Below, piece after piece: positions 9,494 through 18,234 of a stretch of 64,000 nucleotides of DNA. The position numbers and the translations under genes are program-made. The DNA is from Chromobacterium alkanivorans (GTDB lineage: Bacteria > Pseudomonadota > Gammaproteobacteria > Burkholderiales > Chromobacteriaceae). The notes beneath the pieces were generated by a model. That model saw only the letters and a program-made list of their open reading frames with translations. It was not told the DNA's origin and ran no database searches. The stretch is from assembly GCF_016937655.1 (NCBI RefSeq), contig NZ_JAFHKL010000016.1:40737-104736 (forward strand), given 5' to 3'. Positions within the stretch are counted from its first letter, which is position 1, and every line of letters begins with the position of its first letter.

Positions 9494-9507
9494 TGACCAG
9501 TACGAAA
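9494..9507 (-). promoter_or_regulatory. Conserved motif TTTCGTACTGGTCA, site 1
   Basis: Minus-strand reading TTTCGTACTGGTCA followed by GATATTTT. The same 14 bases occur at 54871-54884 and 55983-55996, each upstream of a minus-strand gene and in the same orientation. Function unknown; a regulator-binding site or promoter element is likely. Confidence 0.45.
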
Positions 9508-9545
9508 AACCGGCGCCGCCGCGTTTTTTTCCAACGCGGCGGCGC
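9503..9545 (-). terminator. Terminator of the 9552-9863 gene
   Basis: Perfect 13-bp stem GCGCCGCCGCGTT / AACGCGGCGGCGC (9513-9525 and 9533-9545) with a 7-base loop. On the minus strand it is followed by TTTTTC. It begins 6 bases after the stop codon of the upstream gene. Confidence 0.75.
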
Positions 9546-9551
9546 GGCGGC

Positions 9552-9863
9552 TCAGATCAGGCGATTGAGGCGGTTCAAGCCGCGTTTCAGGCGCTGCTGC
9601 ACCGGCTCCAGCAGGGCCACCGCCTCCTCGCTGCTGAACAGCAAAGGCTCGTCGCGGCGCTGCAGCAACGTCAGGATGGCTTGCAGGCCGACATGGGCTG
9701 AGCGGATATCCATCAAGCCTTGCAACAGGCACGCGTCCATTTCCGCGCACTGCTCGGCCATCTGGCGGCCAAGCAGGGACAAGGCGGTCCGGTCTGGTTG
9801 GGTGTCCAGCAGGTTCTGGTTCAGCTGCTTCAATTGCTCCATCACGGGCAATGGGACTTTCAT
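9552..9863 (-). CDS. Small helical hypothetical protein (DUF1484-like guess)
   Basis: A 103-residue all-helical protein starting MKVPLPVMEQLKQLNQ, with AGGAG 7 bases before the ATG. The central MDACLLQGLMDIRS...RRD segment resembles MDACALALNGFAVLRS...RRD of the small gene at 48619-48909, so the two may be paralogues; both are roughly 100 residues with an arginine-rich C-terminal half. I suspect the DUF1484 group from memory only. Function unknown. Confidence 0.65.
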   Translation of the reverse strand: MKVPLPVMEQLKQLNQNLLDTQPDRTALSLLGRQMAEQCAEMDACLLQGLMDIRSAHVGLQAILTLLQRRDEPLLFSSEEAVALLEPVQQRLKRGLNRLNRLI

Positions 9864-9874
9864 CGTCGCTCTCC

Positions 9875-11206
9875 TTAACGGTTCGCCAGCGCGCGCTCGA
9901 TGCCGGCGGCCAGCTTCAGGATATGCGCGTCGCGGCCCTGCAAGCCGCATACGCCCAGGCCAATCTGGCCCGTCAGCGGCAGGCTGGCCGCGCAGCCATC
10001 CAATAGATTGATCACCGCGCTATTGCGCAATACCCGTTGGTTCAAACGGGCGTAGTCCTCGTCGTCGTCCAGCTCCGCCAGCTTGGGCGGCAGAATCGCC
10101 ACCGTGGGCATCAGCCAGGCGTCGGCCATGGACAGGCGATGCGCGGCGACGGCTTGCAGCGCCCGGCGCCGCTCCAGCAGCTCCAGATAACGGACCGCGC
10201 TCTGACCGGCGCCCTGCCTCAAGCCTTGGGCGATGCGCGGGTCGTAGCAGTCGCCGCTCTCGCCCTCCAGCCGCTCCCGATGCCAGCGCCAGGCCTCGGC
10301 CGCCGCCAAGCCGCCCTGGGCGTCCATATCCGCAATCCACCCAAGCTCGGGAAAATCGAAACGGATGATGCGGGCCCCCGCCCGCGACAAACACGCCAGC
10401 GCGTCGTCGAAAGCCTGGGCCACGGTTGGGTCCGTCTGGTCGGCCAGATAGTCTTCCGTCACGTAGAGCCGGCGTTTTTTCACGTCGGGCGGCTGGCCGC
10501 TCGCATGGGCGGGCAGCCAGCCTCCGCTGAGCGCCGCGTCCAGGATGGCGCAGCAGGAGACCGAGCGCGCCAGCGTGCCGATGGAGTCCAGCGACGGCGA
10601 CAAAGGCAGGCAGCCCTGCATCGGCATCCGCCGCGCGGTGGCCTTGAAGCCGACCAGGCCGCAAAAGGCGGCGGGGATGCGCGCCGAACCGCCGGTATCG
10701 GACACCAGCGCGGCGGCGCTCAGCCCCAGGGCCACGCTGACCGCCGCGCCGGAACTGGAGCCGCCGGCCACGCACTCCGGGTCGCCGGGGTTGCGCGGCG
10801 TGCCGTAATGCGGATTCAGGCCCAGGCCGGAATAGGCGAACTCGCTCATATTGGTGCGCCCCAACAGCACCGCCCCGGCCTGGCGCAGCTTGCTCACCGC
10901 CTCCGCGTCCAGGCCGGCCGGCGCAGAGGGCTTCAACACCACGGAGCCGGCGGTGGTGACCGCGCCCTGGATATCGAAGCTGTCATTGACCGACAGGGGA
11001 ATGCCGGCCAGAGGGGTGGAAAAACGCTTGCTTGCGTCGATACGCCGGGCGGCGGCCAGCGCGGCGTGGGCATGCACCTGGGTGAAGATCGCGCCCTCCG
11101 CGCCTTGATGCCCGGCAATGGCGTCCAGCGCCCCTTCCGTCAACGCCACGCTGCTGGTGTTGCCCAGCAGCAGATTCCTGTGCATCTGCATCACAGTGGG
11201 CTTCAT
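9875..11206 (-). CDS. Amidase-signature family protein cut from its upstream region by the prophage
   Basis: A 443-residue amidase-signature protein. The glycine-serine loop VAGGSSSGAA (from residue 147) and the nucleophile loop DTGGSARIPAAFCG (Ser 174) are intact. The usual catalytic lysine of the IPxxVKD motif is replaced: the sequence reads IPLSVNDSFD, with Asn 74. The prophage begins 2 bases upstream of its ATG (11204-11206), inside the duplicated TCATGC. The sequence now preceding the ATG (phage end, CCCCTCAGC) has no ribosome-binding site; the former upstream region, including GGGGAG 5 bases before the ATG, is at 48408 onward. Expression is therefore probably lost or very low in this lysogen. 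Confidence 0.85.
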   Translation of the reverse strand: MKPTVMQMHRNLLLGNTSSVALTEGALDAIAGHQGAEGAIFTQVHAHAALAAARRIDASKRFSTPLAGIPLSVNDSFDIQGAVTTAGSVVLKPSAPAGLDAEAVSKLRQAGAVLLGRTNMSEFAYSGLGLNPHYGTPRNPGDPECVAGGSSSGAAVSVALGLSAAALVSDTGGSARIPAAFCGLVGFKATARRMPMQGCLPLSPSLDSIGTLARSVSCCAILDAALSGGWLPAHASGQPPDVKKRRLYVTEDYLADQTDPTVAQAFDDALACLSRAGARIIRFDFPELGWIADMDAQGGLAAAEAWRWHRERLEGESGDCYDPRIAQGLRQGAGQSAVRYLELLERRRALQAVAAHRLSMADAWLMPTVAILPPKLAELDDDEDYARLNQRVLRNSAVINLLDGCAASLPLTGQIGLGVCGLQGRDAHILKLAAGIERALANR

Positions 11207-11208
11207 GC
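11203..11208. repeat. Target-site duplication TCATGC, left copy
   Basis: TCATGC immediately outside the left phage end; the identical hexamer follows the right phage end at 48402-48407. It contains the start codon of the amidase gene on the minus strand. Confidence 0.85.
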
Positions 11209-11300
11209 TGAGGGGAAGTGAGATAACTGGTAGGAGTTTACCGAGATAAATCCGGGATGACTCGGGATGATGGCGGACTTCGTGGGATGGGACTTGGAAA
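11209..11300. promoter_or_regulatory. Prophage left end with transposase-site-like direct repeats
   Basis: Non-coding 137 bases before the first gene (11209-11345). Three short direct repeats TCCGGGATGA (11251), CTCGGGATGA (11261) and CGTGGGATGG (11281), plus two AGATAA boxes (11221 and 11245), lie within the first 90 bases. These are plausible transposase-binding repeats; the opposite end shows only a weaker GATAAGTCGGGTGGA match. Confidence 0.5.
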
Positions 11301-11345
11301 TGTGTTGCAGCCAGTGAAACAGTTATCGCTGGCTGCTTGGGTCAA

Positions 11346-11699
11346 TCAATGGCCAAACATGTCGCCTTGCCGACGGGCCATTTCTTCTTGGCGGACTGCC
11401 TTCACGATCTTGTAGACCCATTGTATCGACACGCCGTACTTGCGCGCGAGTTCGCTATGGTTGGCGCCATCGAAATCGTCAAAGATACGGCGGTCTCTTT
11501 CCGATAGCCGGATCGAAAGCCCCATCGGGAAATACACGTTCTGGCCACCCCAGTGGATGGCCATGCGGTTGGCGATCTCTCTGCCCAGCTGGATGGCGCG
11601 CTCTTGCTCCATGCTGGCCAGCTCCACCAGGGCCACCGCTACATGATCGGCCAGGTCGAGGAGCAGCTCAGGGCCTTTGCTTCGAAATTGGTCTCTCAT
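11346..11699 (-). CDS. Mor-family transcription activator
   Basis: A 117-residue Mor/C-type activator. The N-terminal half is the dimerisation region (IANRMAIHWGGQNVYFPMG), and the C-terminal helix-turn-helix reads ARKYGVSIQWVYKIVKAVR. In Mu, Mor switches on middle transcription. This is the last gene of the leftward early operon, closest to the phage end, and its ATG overlaps the gemA stop by four bases. It probably controls the rightward late genes in trans. Confidence 0.85.
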   Translation of the reverse strand: MRDQFRSKGPELLLDLADHVAVALVELASMEQERAIQLGREIANRMAIHWGGQNVYFPMGLSIRLSERDRRIFDDFDGANHSELARKYGVSIQWVYKIVKAVRQEEMARRQGDMFGH

Positions 11700-12334
11700 T
11701 GCATGGTCTCCGTGGTGAAGTGGGTCAGCACCGCCTGAAACGCCGTTTCGGTCATTTCCGCGACGCTGGTCTTGTGGCCAAGCACAGCGCCGGCGGCCTC
11801 TCGCATTTGCTCTTCCTGCGCCGCCTGCGCCTCAATACCAGCCGGTACCGGCAACCCCATGGCCCTGTGCAGTTGAGCACGGCGAGCCTTGACCACTCGC
11901 TGGCGCCATTCCTTTAGATGCTCAATCACCAGGCTGGCCTGCTCCGTCGACAGCCACTGCAATGTGTCGACCTTGGCCATGCGCTTCACAAACGTCGCCA
12001 GGGCTTCCTCGGATGCGTTGCGCACCACTTCCATGCCGGCGAGTTCCAGCCATATGCCGCGAATCATCTTTGACTGGCAGTCTTTCGCCAGGGGCCGCCC
12101 GCCGGCTTTGGAACGCACCTTGAAGCCTGCCTGCTTCATGTATTCCAAAACCTGGCTGAGCTGTGGAATGGTCAGCTTTGACGACGACGCTTGCTTTCCA
12201 ATCCGCTGCAGGATGGCGCGATAGCTGTCGTCATCCAGTGCGAGATCGCGCTTGGCGACGTGGATCAAGCGGATCAGGCGCTGACGGTTGTCGACATGCG
12301 TCACAGGAAGCTTTCCATTAGCGCCCTTGGCCAT
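11696..12334 (-). CDS. gemA: GemA / Mu gp16-family regulatory protein
   Basis: A 212-residue protein starting at the ATG at 12334. The N-terminal stretch RLIRLIHVAKRDLALDDDSY is the gp16 (DUF1018) signature, and a second conserved block QASLVIEHLKEW follows. Mu GemA modulates host gene expression and DNA gyrase-related functions; the biochemistry is poorly known. Four-base overlap with the Mor-like gene downstream. Confidence 0.85.
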   Translation of the reverse strand: MAKGANGKLPVTHVDNRQRLIRLIHVAKRDLALDDDSYRAILQRIGKQASSSKLTIPQLSQVLEYMKQAGFKVRSKAGGRPLAKDCQSKMIRGIWLELAGMEVVRNASEEALATFVKRMAKVDTLQWLSTEQASLVIEHLKEWRQRVVKARRAQLHRAMGLPVPAGIEAQAAQEEQMREAAGAVLGHKTSVAEMTETAFQAVLTHFTTETMQ

Positions 12335-12335
12335 C

Positions 12336-12956
12336 TCACACCCCCGCGATATCAAGAGCGATCGGCTGGTACTGATCCGTCTCGCCGATGCGTTCGTAAA
12401 CACGAATGTAGGACTTGCTGCCTACTACCTGGACGGCCTCGCTGATTGCCACCATCGCGCGCTGCCAGCGCTCGTCCTTGATCTCGTAGCGGCGCAGGGC
12501 CAGCACGCGGGCGGTGTTGATCTGGCCCTCTTTGTCGCTATCAAAAGCCTTGTTTACGATGGCCTGCAGCTCCGGCCGCGCGCCCTCCGTCCAGTCCGCC
12601 AGGCATTCGTCGATCAACACGCGGGCGGCTTGCAGCCGTTCGTCAAAGGCGATGCGGTCCTGAATCGCCCGCTGGATGCGGTACTTGCCGTCGAAGCTGT
12701 AGAGGGTCAAGTTGCCCTTTTTACCGCCCAGCTTGGCGTCGTATTGCTCCACCGACATATCGATGAAGGCGGAGATGTCGCCAAACGCCTGAGCCTTGAA
12801 GTCCGCCAGCACCTTGGTGACGCCACGGGCCTTGTCGACCAGCTCTTTCACCAGCCGGTCGCGTTCCTTGTCGATCGGCTTGATCAGACTTTCGGGAACC
12901 AGGTAGCCCTTGGCGTCTTGCCAGTAGCCGTCTGGTACGTTTTGCTCGGTAGTCAT
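12336..12956 (-). CDS. DUF3164 family early phage protein
   Basis: A 206-residue protein beginning MTTEQNVPDGYWQDAKGYLV, the usual opening of DUF3164 proteins of Mu-like phages. The start at 12956 has GAGGA 7 bases upstream. The middle (KLGGKKGNLTLYSFDGKYRI) and the C-terminal RWQRAMVAI segment are typical. Function unknown; always in the early transposition operon. Confidence 0.82.
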   Translation of the reverse strand: MTTEQNVPDGYWQDAKGYLVPESLIKPIDKERDRLVKELVDKARGVTKVLADFKAQAFGDISAFIDMSVEQYDAKLGGKKGNLTLYSFDGKYRIQRAIQDRIAFDERLQAARVLIDECLADWTEGARPELQAIVNKAFDSDKEGQINTARVLALRRYEIKDERWQRAMVAISEAVQVVGSKSYIRVYERIGETDQYQPIALDIAGV

Positions 12957-13300
12957 TTGCTGATCCTCATCATCATTTGCTTCACTTTCGCCAGTTCCTT
13001 CCGGTTCTTCCGCAGCCACTCATCGGTAAATTGCGGTTCGGCCGATGCGCTCCAGAACTGGCGAGGGCGGGTATTCGGTACTTCAGCCTTGGGCTCAACA
13101 GGAGGCTCGGCCTTGTCCTCCTCCGGGGCCGGCGCCGAGTTCGCCGGCGCAACCTGGAACGGCTTCAACTCGTCGAGGTAGTCCAGCCAGACGATTTGCC
13201 GGGCCTCGCGGCGGTCAGTCCCCTGCGCCACCAGCCGCTCCACCTCTTCGGCCAGACGCTGCCGGGTGGCAGCGTCCAGTTCCGGTTGCGCCGTGTTCAT
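12953..13300 (-). CDS. Hypothetical early phage protein
   Basis: A 115-residue hydrophilic protein. The N-terminal third (LDAATRQRLAEEVERLVAQG) is helical, the middle is a Pro/Ala/Glu-rich linker, and the C-terminus is basic (RKNRKELAKVKQMMMRI). It overlaps both neighbours by four bases (ATGA), which supports translation. No family recognised. Confidence 0.7.
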   Translation of the reverse strand: MNTAQPELDAATRQRLAEEVERLVAQGTDRREARQIVWLDYLDELKPFQVAPANSAPAPEEDKAEPPVEPKAEVPNTRPRQFWSASAEPQFTDEWLRKNRKELAKVKQMMMRISK

Positions 13301-13635
13301 GCCGCCTTGGGCGCCAGCCGCAGCAGCCTGCGCTTGCTTTGCACCAACTGCCGGCCAGTGCGGTAGAGCTGGTAGAAGGCCTCACGGCTGCAGGCCGCCG
13401 GCAATACCAGTTTTTCGAGGTCCCAATCGTCGTTGCTGAACTTCATCGTGGGATCAATACGCGCTTCATCCTCAAACTGAACCGAGTACATATCCGCCAC
13501 CAGTTCCAGGGTGTGATCGCTGAAACAATAGATGTCGAAGTGGTTCCCGCCCGCACCCGCCTGGCGGATGATCTGCCATGGCTGATAGGTAGCGATGCGG
13601 CCAAGCGCGGCGATTTCATTCTTTACACGTTCCAT
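13297..13635 (-). CDS. Hypothetical early phage protein
   Basis: A 112-residue protein taken from the ATG at 13635 (MERVKNEIAALGRIATYQPW); a longer frame upstream has no ribosome-binding site. It contains HFDIYCFSDHTLELVADMYS and a basic C-terminus KRRLLRLAPKAA. It overlaps the next gene by four bases. No function can be assigned. Confidence 0.65.
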   Translation of the reverse strand: MERVKNEIAALGRIATYQPWQIIRQAGAGGNHFDIYCFSDHTLELVADMYSVQFEDEARIDPTMKFSNDDWDLEKLVLPAACSREAFYQLYRTGRQLVQSKRRLLRLAPKAA

Positions 13636-13645
13636 TCCCACCCCC

Positions 13646-13951
13646 TCAATGACCAAATTCAGTCCACACCACACGGCAGCGGCCCAGCATGAACTGGCCT
13701 TCCCGGTACGGGCCGCAGTGATCACGCCGGCCGTAGCTGTAATAGACCGCCTCGCCCTGGTTGATCATGCGCAGGCACTTGCCGCAGCTTTGGATGCGGA
13801 TCGTAGGGCGCAGCACGGACGACAACTCCACCGCCACCACCACAAAACCGTTTTCAGCCAACGCTTCCACCGAATCGACCACGCCACGGATGGCCGACAG
13901 CACTACCTGGTTGCTGTTGGGTGTTTTTGAGATAAGAGCTTGCGGCACCAT
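13646..13951 (-). CDS. Small cysteine-containing early phage protein
   Basis: A 101-residue protein starting MVPQALISKTPNSNQVVLSA and placed directly after the MuB-like gene. The C-terminal half contains SCGKCLRMINQGE and GRRDHCGPY, a possible zinc-binding arrangement of three cysteines and a histidine. Family not recognised. Confidence 0.65.
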   Translation of the reverse strand: MVPQALISKTPNSNQVVLSAIRGVVDSVEALAENGFVVVAVELSSVLRPTIRIQSCGKCLRMINQGEAVYYSYGRRDHCGPYREGQFMLGRCRVVWTEFGH

Positions 13952-13952
13952 G

Positions 13953-15146
13953 TCACACCCCCCGGACCACATCGGCGTTGACCAAAGGCACCCCCAGGTC
14001 GGCGGCCAGGTTCATGCACGCCGTCAGCAGATTGCCCACCGCCAGCGGATACAGCAGCGACACCGTCTCCGGGCGATCCCGGCGCGTGGCTACCGTCAGC
14101 TTGGCGCGCAAGGCGTCGATGCCGCTGGCGTCGATCACTTCGCTGACCGGCTTGCTCATGCGCTCGAACTTGAACTTCAGGTATTCGTCCAGGCGGCCGC
14201 CCTCCAACGGGGCCAGCTCCACCATCTCGCAGCGCTGCACCACCTCGCGCACGGCCGCGTCGCGCTCGCTCAGCTTGGTTTTCAACTCGGGTTGGCCGAT
14301 CAGGATGATCGACAGCAGCTTTTTGAAGCCCAGCTCCAGTTCGAAGAAACGCTTCAGGTGCTTGATGGTGGGGATAGGCAGCGCATGGGCTTCGTCGATC
14401 ACCAGGCAATGGCGGAAGCCGGCGGCGTGGCTTTCCTTGAGCGCCTTGTGCAACTGGGCAAAGCGCGCCTCGGGGCTGCTCTTCGGCTTCTCCAGTGGCG
14501 CCACGGCGGCCATGAGCGCCTCGGCGATGTGCGTGGCTTTCAGGGTCTTGCCCTTCTGGTCGTTATCCTCCATGCCCAGCACATAGGGCTTGATCACCAG
14601 GATCGGCTGGGTCTCGCGCAGGATGCGGTCCTCCAGATCGCGCATCAGCGTGGTTTTGCCGGCGCCGGATTCGGCCACCACCGCCAGCAGGCCGCCGTGT
14701 TTTGCAGTCTGCAGCATCGCTTCGCGGACATAGCGGATGTCCGGGCTGACGTACATATCCTCGTGCGACTGGATGGCGTCATCGCCAAATGGGTCGCGGA
14801 ATAAGTTGAAATGCTTGCGGGTCGCTGGAAACAGCGCTTGTTTACGCAGTAACATGGATTCCTCCTGGTTGGACTCTGTAGCGGTTTTCGACGGGGAGAC
14901 CGAGCGGGCCGCGTTGGCGCGCGGCTCGCTCACCTCTTCAAAGACGCTGTCGATGTCGCCATCGGCCGCGCCGTGCGCCTGCAGATAGCGGATGATGCTT
15001 TCCTGCAGATCGGTTTCATCCAGGCTCTTCGGCCATTCGCCGTGATTGACGATCTGGGCCACCGAGGCTTGGGATAGGCCGAGGTGTTCGGCCAGATCGG
15101 ACTGCTTGCGGCCCACGGCCTGCAGTACGCTTTTCAGCTTCAACAT
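13953..15146 (-). CDS. Transposition AAA+ ATPase, MuB/TnpB-like
   Basis: A 397-residue protein with an N-terminal helix-turn-helix (RKQSDLAEHLGLSQASVAQI, residues 13-32) and a C-terminal AAA+ domain. Walker A is ESGAGKTT (159-166), Walker B is CLVIDEAH, and GQPEL is the sensor-1 region. It resembles ExeA/TniB-type ATPases. In Mu-like phages it binds target DNA and delivers it to the transposase, conferring target choice and target immunity. It follows the transposase gene by 10 bases. Confidence 0.9.
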   Translation of the reverse strand: MLKLKSVLQAVGRKQSDLAEHLGLSQASVAQIVNHGEWPKSLDETDLQESIIRYLQAHGAADGDIDSVFEEVSEPRANAARSVSPSKTATESNQEESMLLRKQALFPATRKHFNLFRDPFGDDAIQSHEDMYVSPDIRYVREAMLQTAKHGGLLAVVAESGAGKTTLMRDLEDRILRETQPILVIKPYVLGMEDNDQKGKTLKATHIAEALMAAVAPLEKPKSSPEARFAQLHKALKESHAAGFRHCLVIDEAHALPIPTIKHLKRFFELELGFKKLLSIILIGQPELKTKLSERDAAVREVVQRCEMVELAPLEGGRLDEYLKFKFERMSKPVSEVIDASGIDALRAKLTVATRRDRPETVSLLYPLAVGNLLTACMNLAADLGVPLVNADVVRGV

Positions 15147-15156
15147 GACACTCTCC

Positions 15157-16944
15157 TTATGCCGTCTTCACCACGCGAAGCGGCGACTTCATGCCCGCAG
15201 AGGGGCTGCATAGCTCGGCCACAATCGCGTCGAGCTGGTCTTCTGGAACACCGGCCGGGTTGCGTTGGGCTAGCCACTGGAAACGATCCGCCGTCCATTC
15301 GCCGCCGGCGGCGGTCACGCGCTGTTTCAGCTGCTTGGCGGCTTCGATCAAGGTCAGCGGCGGGAACTCGACCTGAGGCGCGGCCAGCCCGTGTTCGGTG
15401 CCACGACGCGGCAGGTAGGCCGGCAGTTCCGCCTCTTCGATATGCTTGTAAGGGTCCAGACGGCCGCCAAAGGGAATCTCCTTGGCTTTGCGCGCGGCCT
15501 CGGCCGCCGCCGGGCTGTCGGTGCCGGTGACGATCTGTTCGATCTGCTTGAGCGCGGCCTGGGCCGGTGTCTCGGCGTGCTGTTTGTACGACTCGCCCAA
15601 AGTGGCGGCCGTCGTGGCGAACCCGAACTCGTTTTTCAGCACTTCGTTCACGACATGGAACACCTCGCGTCCGTCTTCGCCCACCAGGACGACTTGGGCG
15701 GCGTCCTGGCGCCACGGGTTGCGGGTGACCATCAGCTTCTCGCCCACCATCACGTCCGGCACCGTCGACACGTCGTACTCGCGGCCTTGGAATGACACGC
15801 GCAGCTTCGGCGATACCTTGCGGCTTTCCGGCTGGGCCACCGCCAGTTCGCGGCACACTTCCACAGCGGGCGCCTTGATCAGTTGGCTGACCTGGATGGC
15901 CATCCAGGCCTGGCTGCGGGTTTTTCCATGGCGGCTATGGATGGCGGTGGCGTTGAAATGCATGCGCCACCGCTTGGCCAGCGCGTTGAGCTCGTCCAGG
16001 CTGTTGACCGGCTGAAACTTCAGGCCAGGCTCCAGCTTGCGTTCAATGATGTTGCGCGCGTTCTCCACCTGGCCGGTGGCGCGGGCATTGCCCACCTTAT
16101 GGACAAGAAACTCAATGCCCAGCGCGCGGCATAGATTGCGGGACATCGCGGCGGTGTTGGCCGAGCCGGCGTCCAGCATCAACTTGCGAGGCACGCCGTG
16201 CAGCAGATCGGCGCCGCCGCGTTCCTGCATCGCATTGATCAGCACCGAACACAGGTTCTCGCCGGACTCCGCGCCCATCACATACTCGACATAAATCCAG
16301 TCGCTGGCGTGGTCGGTGATTTCGTAGCTCCACACCCGGTCACTGGCAATGCGCGCCACGTTCTTCGGCTTGTTCTTGTAGAACTCGGTGTGATCCATCA
16401 CCCGCAGGCCGTTGGCGCGGATATCGGCCGAGGGCTTCAGGTAATAGAGCACGCACAAGCTGGCGTCGATCTGCCAGACATGGTTCGGGTGCAGGCTGGC
16501 CAACTCGGTGACAGGTGCCGGGGCCAGCAGTTGATCCGGGTGCAGGCCATAAGTGCGCAAGGCGCGGGAGATCGTGCTTTCCGACAGCGGCCGCAGCTCG
16601 CCGGTTGCGGTATCCAGGAACTCGGCCCGGATCATGCCGTTGGCCCGCAGGGTCTCGATGGCGTCCGCCACCGAGTACAGCCGCTTGCCGTTCTTCCGGG
16701 TGGATTCCATCAACAGCGCCGAGATCAGCAGCGCCTCGTCGCGCTCCAGCGCGCTCTGGCCCGCGTCTGAACGGCGCTTGCGCGGCGACGTCAGCGTCAG
16801 TTCCTTGATCTTCTTCATCAGCGTGGCGCGAGAGATGCCCAACTCGCGGCAGGCCGCATCGTAAATGGCACCCTTGTCGCCATGCCCGGCTGTGCGGGCG
16901 GCCAGGGCCGCAGCCACAACACGTTCGTTCATGACGGCGCTCAT
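15157..16944 (-). CDS. DDE transposase, MuA-like (BcepMu TnpA type)
   Basis: A 595-residue transposase that catalyses phage integration and replicative transposition. The N-terminal region (1-130) has DNA-binding helices, including ISRATLMKKIKEL. The RNase H-like catalytic core has Asp 160 in HVWQIDAS, Asp 258 in LMLDAGSAN and Glu 294 in ATGQVENARN, giving the D-35-E spacing of retroviral-type integrases. A Mu-type C-terminal beta domain and a partner-binding tail follow. AAGGG lies 6 bases before the ATG. It forms an operon with the AAA+ protein. Confidence 0.93.
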   Translation of the reverse strand: MSAVMNERVVAAALAARTAGHGDKGAIYDAACRELGISRATLMKKIKELTLTSPRKRRSDAGQSALERDEALLISALLMESTRKNGKRLYSVADAIETLRANGMIRAEFLDTATGELRPLSESTISRALRTYGLHPDQLLAPAPVTELASLHPNHVWQIDASLCVLYYLKPSADIRANGLRVMDHTEFYKNKPKNVARIASDRVWSYEITDHASDWIYVEYVMGAESGENLCSVLINAMQERGGADLLHGVPRKLMLDAGSANTAAMSRNLCRALGIEFLVHKVGNARATGQVENARNIIERKLEPGLKFQPVNSLDELNALAKRWRMHFNATAIHSRHGKTRSQAWMAIQVSQLIKAPAVEVCRELAVAQPESRKVSPKLRVSFQGREYDVSTVPDVMVGEKLMVTRNPWRQDAAQVVLVGEDGREVFHVVNEVLKNEFGFATTAATLGESYKQHAETPAQAALKQIEQIVTGTDSPAAAEAARKAKEIPFGGRLDPYKHIEEAELPAYLPRRGTEHGLAAPQVEFPPLTLIEAAKQLKQRVTAAGGEWTADRFQWLAQRNPAGVPEDQLDAIVAELCSPSAGMKSPLRVVKTA

Positions 16945-16947
16945 GGC

Positions 16948-17910
16948 TTACCCTTCCGCCCGCAGCAGGTCGAGCTGACCATCATTGGCCGGCAGCACCG
17001 GCTCAGGGTCGCGCAGCCAATCCGGTGTTTCCTGCCCGTCCGGGCGCTCCTTAATGCCGAACTCGCTGCGCAACTGCCGGGTGGACAACTCCAGTTGGCC
17101 AATCAGGCCGGCCATGAAGTCATCATGCGGCAGCCCGTGTTTTTCGGAGTGCTCAACCAGGGCCTGGAAGGCGGCATGCAGCTTGCCGCGCACCACGGAC
17201 TCAGCCTCGAACGCAAACTGGCTGGCCTCCTTGCGGATATCCGCACCCTCGACATCCGGCGGCGGCACTTGGACGCGGGCCTTCTTGGTGGACAGCTTGG
17301 CCGCCAGCTCGTCGAGCTTGGTGTTTTTGTCGGATAGCAGCCGGGCCTGCGCCTCGGCGTCCTCACGGGCCTCGCGCAGCTTGGCGCGCAGTTCCTTGAC
17401 GCTCATGGTGGCGATGTCGTCGAGCGTCAGCTCTCCAGTCTGGCCAGACAGCTCCAACTCTTCGATCTGCTCGTCGTCCAGGACCAGCATCTCGAACAGC
17501 TTGGTCTGGTTACCTGCGGCTTTCAAAAGCGGCGTTGACGCCGCATTTGAAAACTTGGCGGCAGAAGCCATGAATTTCTGTGCCACACGGACTTCGATGC
17601 CTAGTGCATCGATGCGGGGAATGAATTGTCCATGTTCGCAGGCCTCCTTCAATACCCGCAGGCCGCGGCCGACTTCCAGGCAGGCCTCAACGCTGCGGCG
17701 CATATTGGCCGCAATGTCGCGTTGGATCAGATCGGGATCAGTGCAGTCGGCGGGCAGTTGATAGCCCAGTTGTGCTGCCACGGCGCGCACCGTCGCCTCT
17801 TGCTCGGCGTGCATCACCGCAAGGCGATTAGCGGCTTCGGCCATGGCGGGCAGCGCCGGCAAGGTGTTGTCGGTGGCTTGGGGTTGGGTTTCTGCAGCTT
17901 TACGGGCCAT
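16948..17910 (-). CDS. DUF3102-like early phage protein
   Basis: A 320-residue protein. Residues 70-130 (SVEACLEVGRGLRVLKEAC, then a REFVRVAQ-like stretch reading GIEVRVAQKFMASAAKFSN) resemble the DUF3102 domain found beside plasmid and phage replication genes. A coiled coil (about 170-215) follows and the C-terminus ends DGQLDLLRAEG. It sits directly upstream of the transposase. Function unknown; a DNA-binding accessory role is plausible. Confidence 0.7.
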   Translation of the reverse strand: MARKAAETQPQATDNTLPALPAMAEAANRLAVMHAEQEATVRAVAAQLGYQLPADCTDPDLIQRDIAANMRRSVEACLEVGRGLRVLKEACEHGQFIPRIDALGIEVRVAQKFMASAAKFSNAASTPLLKAAGNQTKLFEMLVLDDEQIEELELSGQTGELTLDDIATMSVKELRAKLREAREDAEAQARLLSDKNTKLDELAAKLSTKKARVQVPPPDVEGADIRKEASQFAFEAESVVRGKLHAAFQALVEHSEKHGLPHDDFMAGLIGQLELSTRQLRSEFGIKERPDGQETPDWLRDPEPVLPANDGQLDLLRAEG

Positions 17911-17922
17911 GTTCTTCTCCGA

Positions 17923-18234
17923 TTACAGATAGTTGGTTGCCAGGCGGTTCTGGATTTCGTCGATGCGCTGCTTGGCGCTGTCCAGGCTGCGCAGGATAGC
18001 CACCGCGTGCTGGGCCAGCTTCACCGAGGGGCGGATGCGGCCGGTCTCGGGGATGCGCTCGACAAAGCCCTTTTCTTCCAACGTGGCAACGTAGCGGGTG
18101 ATGTTCGACGGCGACAGGTCGGTGGCTTTGGCCAGCTCTCCCGGTGTCAGGCCGTGGGCGAAGTGCCCCAGCAGCACGGTCAGGACTTCCAGCACCTTTT
18201 CGGCGCTCTTGGTGGTTTGGCTTGGCGCGCTCAT
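17923..18234 (-). CDS. IclR-type winged-helix DNA-binding protein
   Basis: A 103-residue protein consisting of one winged helix-turn-helix: KVLEVLTVLLGHFAHGLTPG, then ELAKATDLSPSNITRYVATL and EEKGFVERIPETGRIRPS. This is the N-terminal domain of IclR regulators without the ligand domain. GGGAGG lies 6 bases before the ATG. It is in the early operon between the preceding regulator and the DUF3102-like gene and may act as a Ner-like early regulator. Confidence 0.78.
   Translation of the reverse strand: MSAPSQTTKSAEKVLEVLTVLLGHFAHGLTPGELAKATDLSPSNITRYVATLEEKGFVERIPETGRIRPSVKLAQHAVAILRSLDSAKQRIDEIQNRLATNYL

Noticed and set aside
9494..9512. CTGACC at 9493 considered as a LuxR-type quorum-sensing box
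   Set aside because: Only one half-site is present; the GGxCAG half needed for a CviR-like palindrome is missing at all three motif copies.
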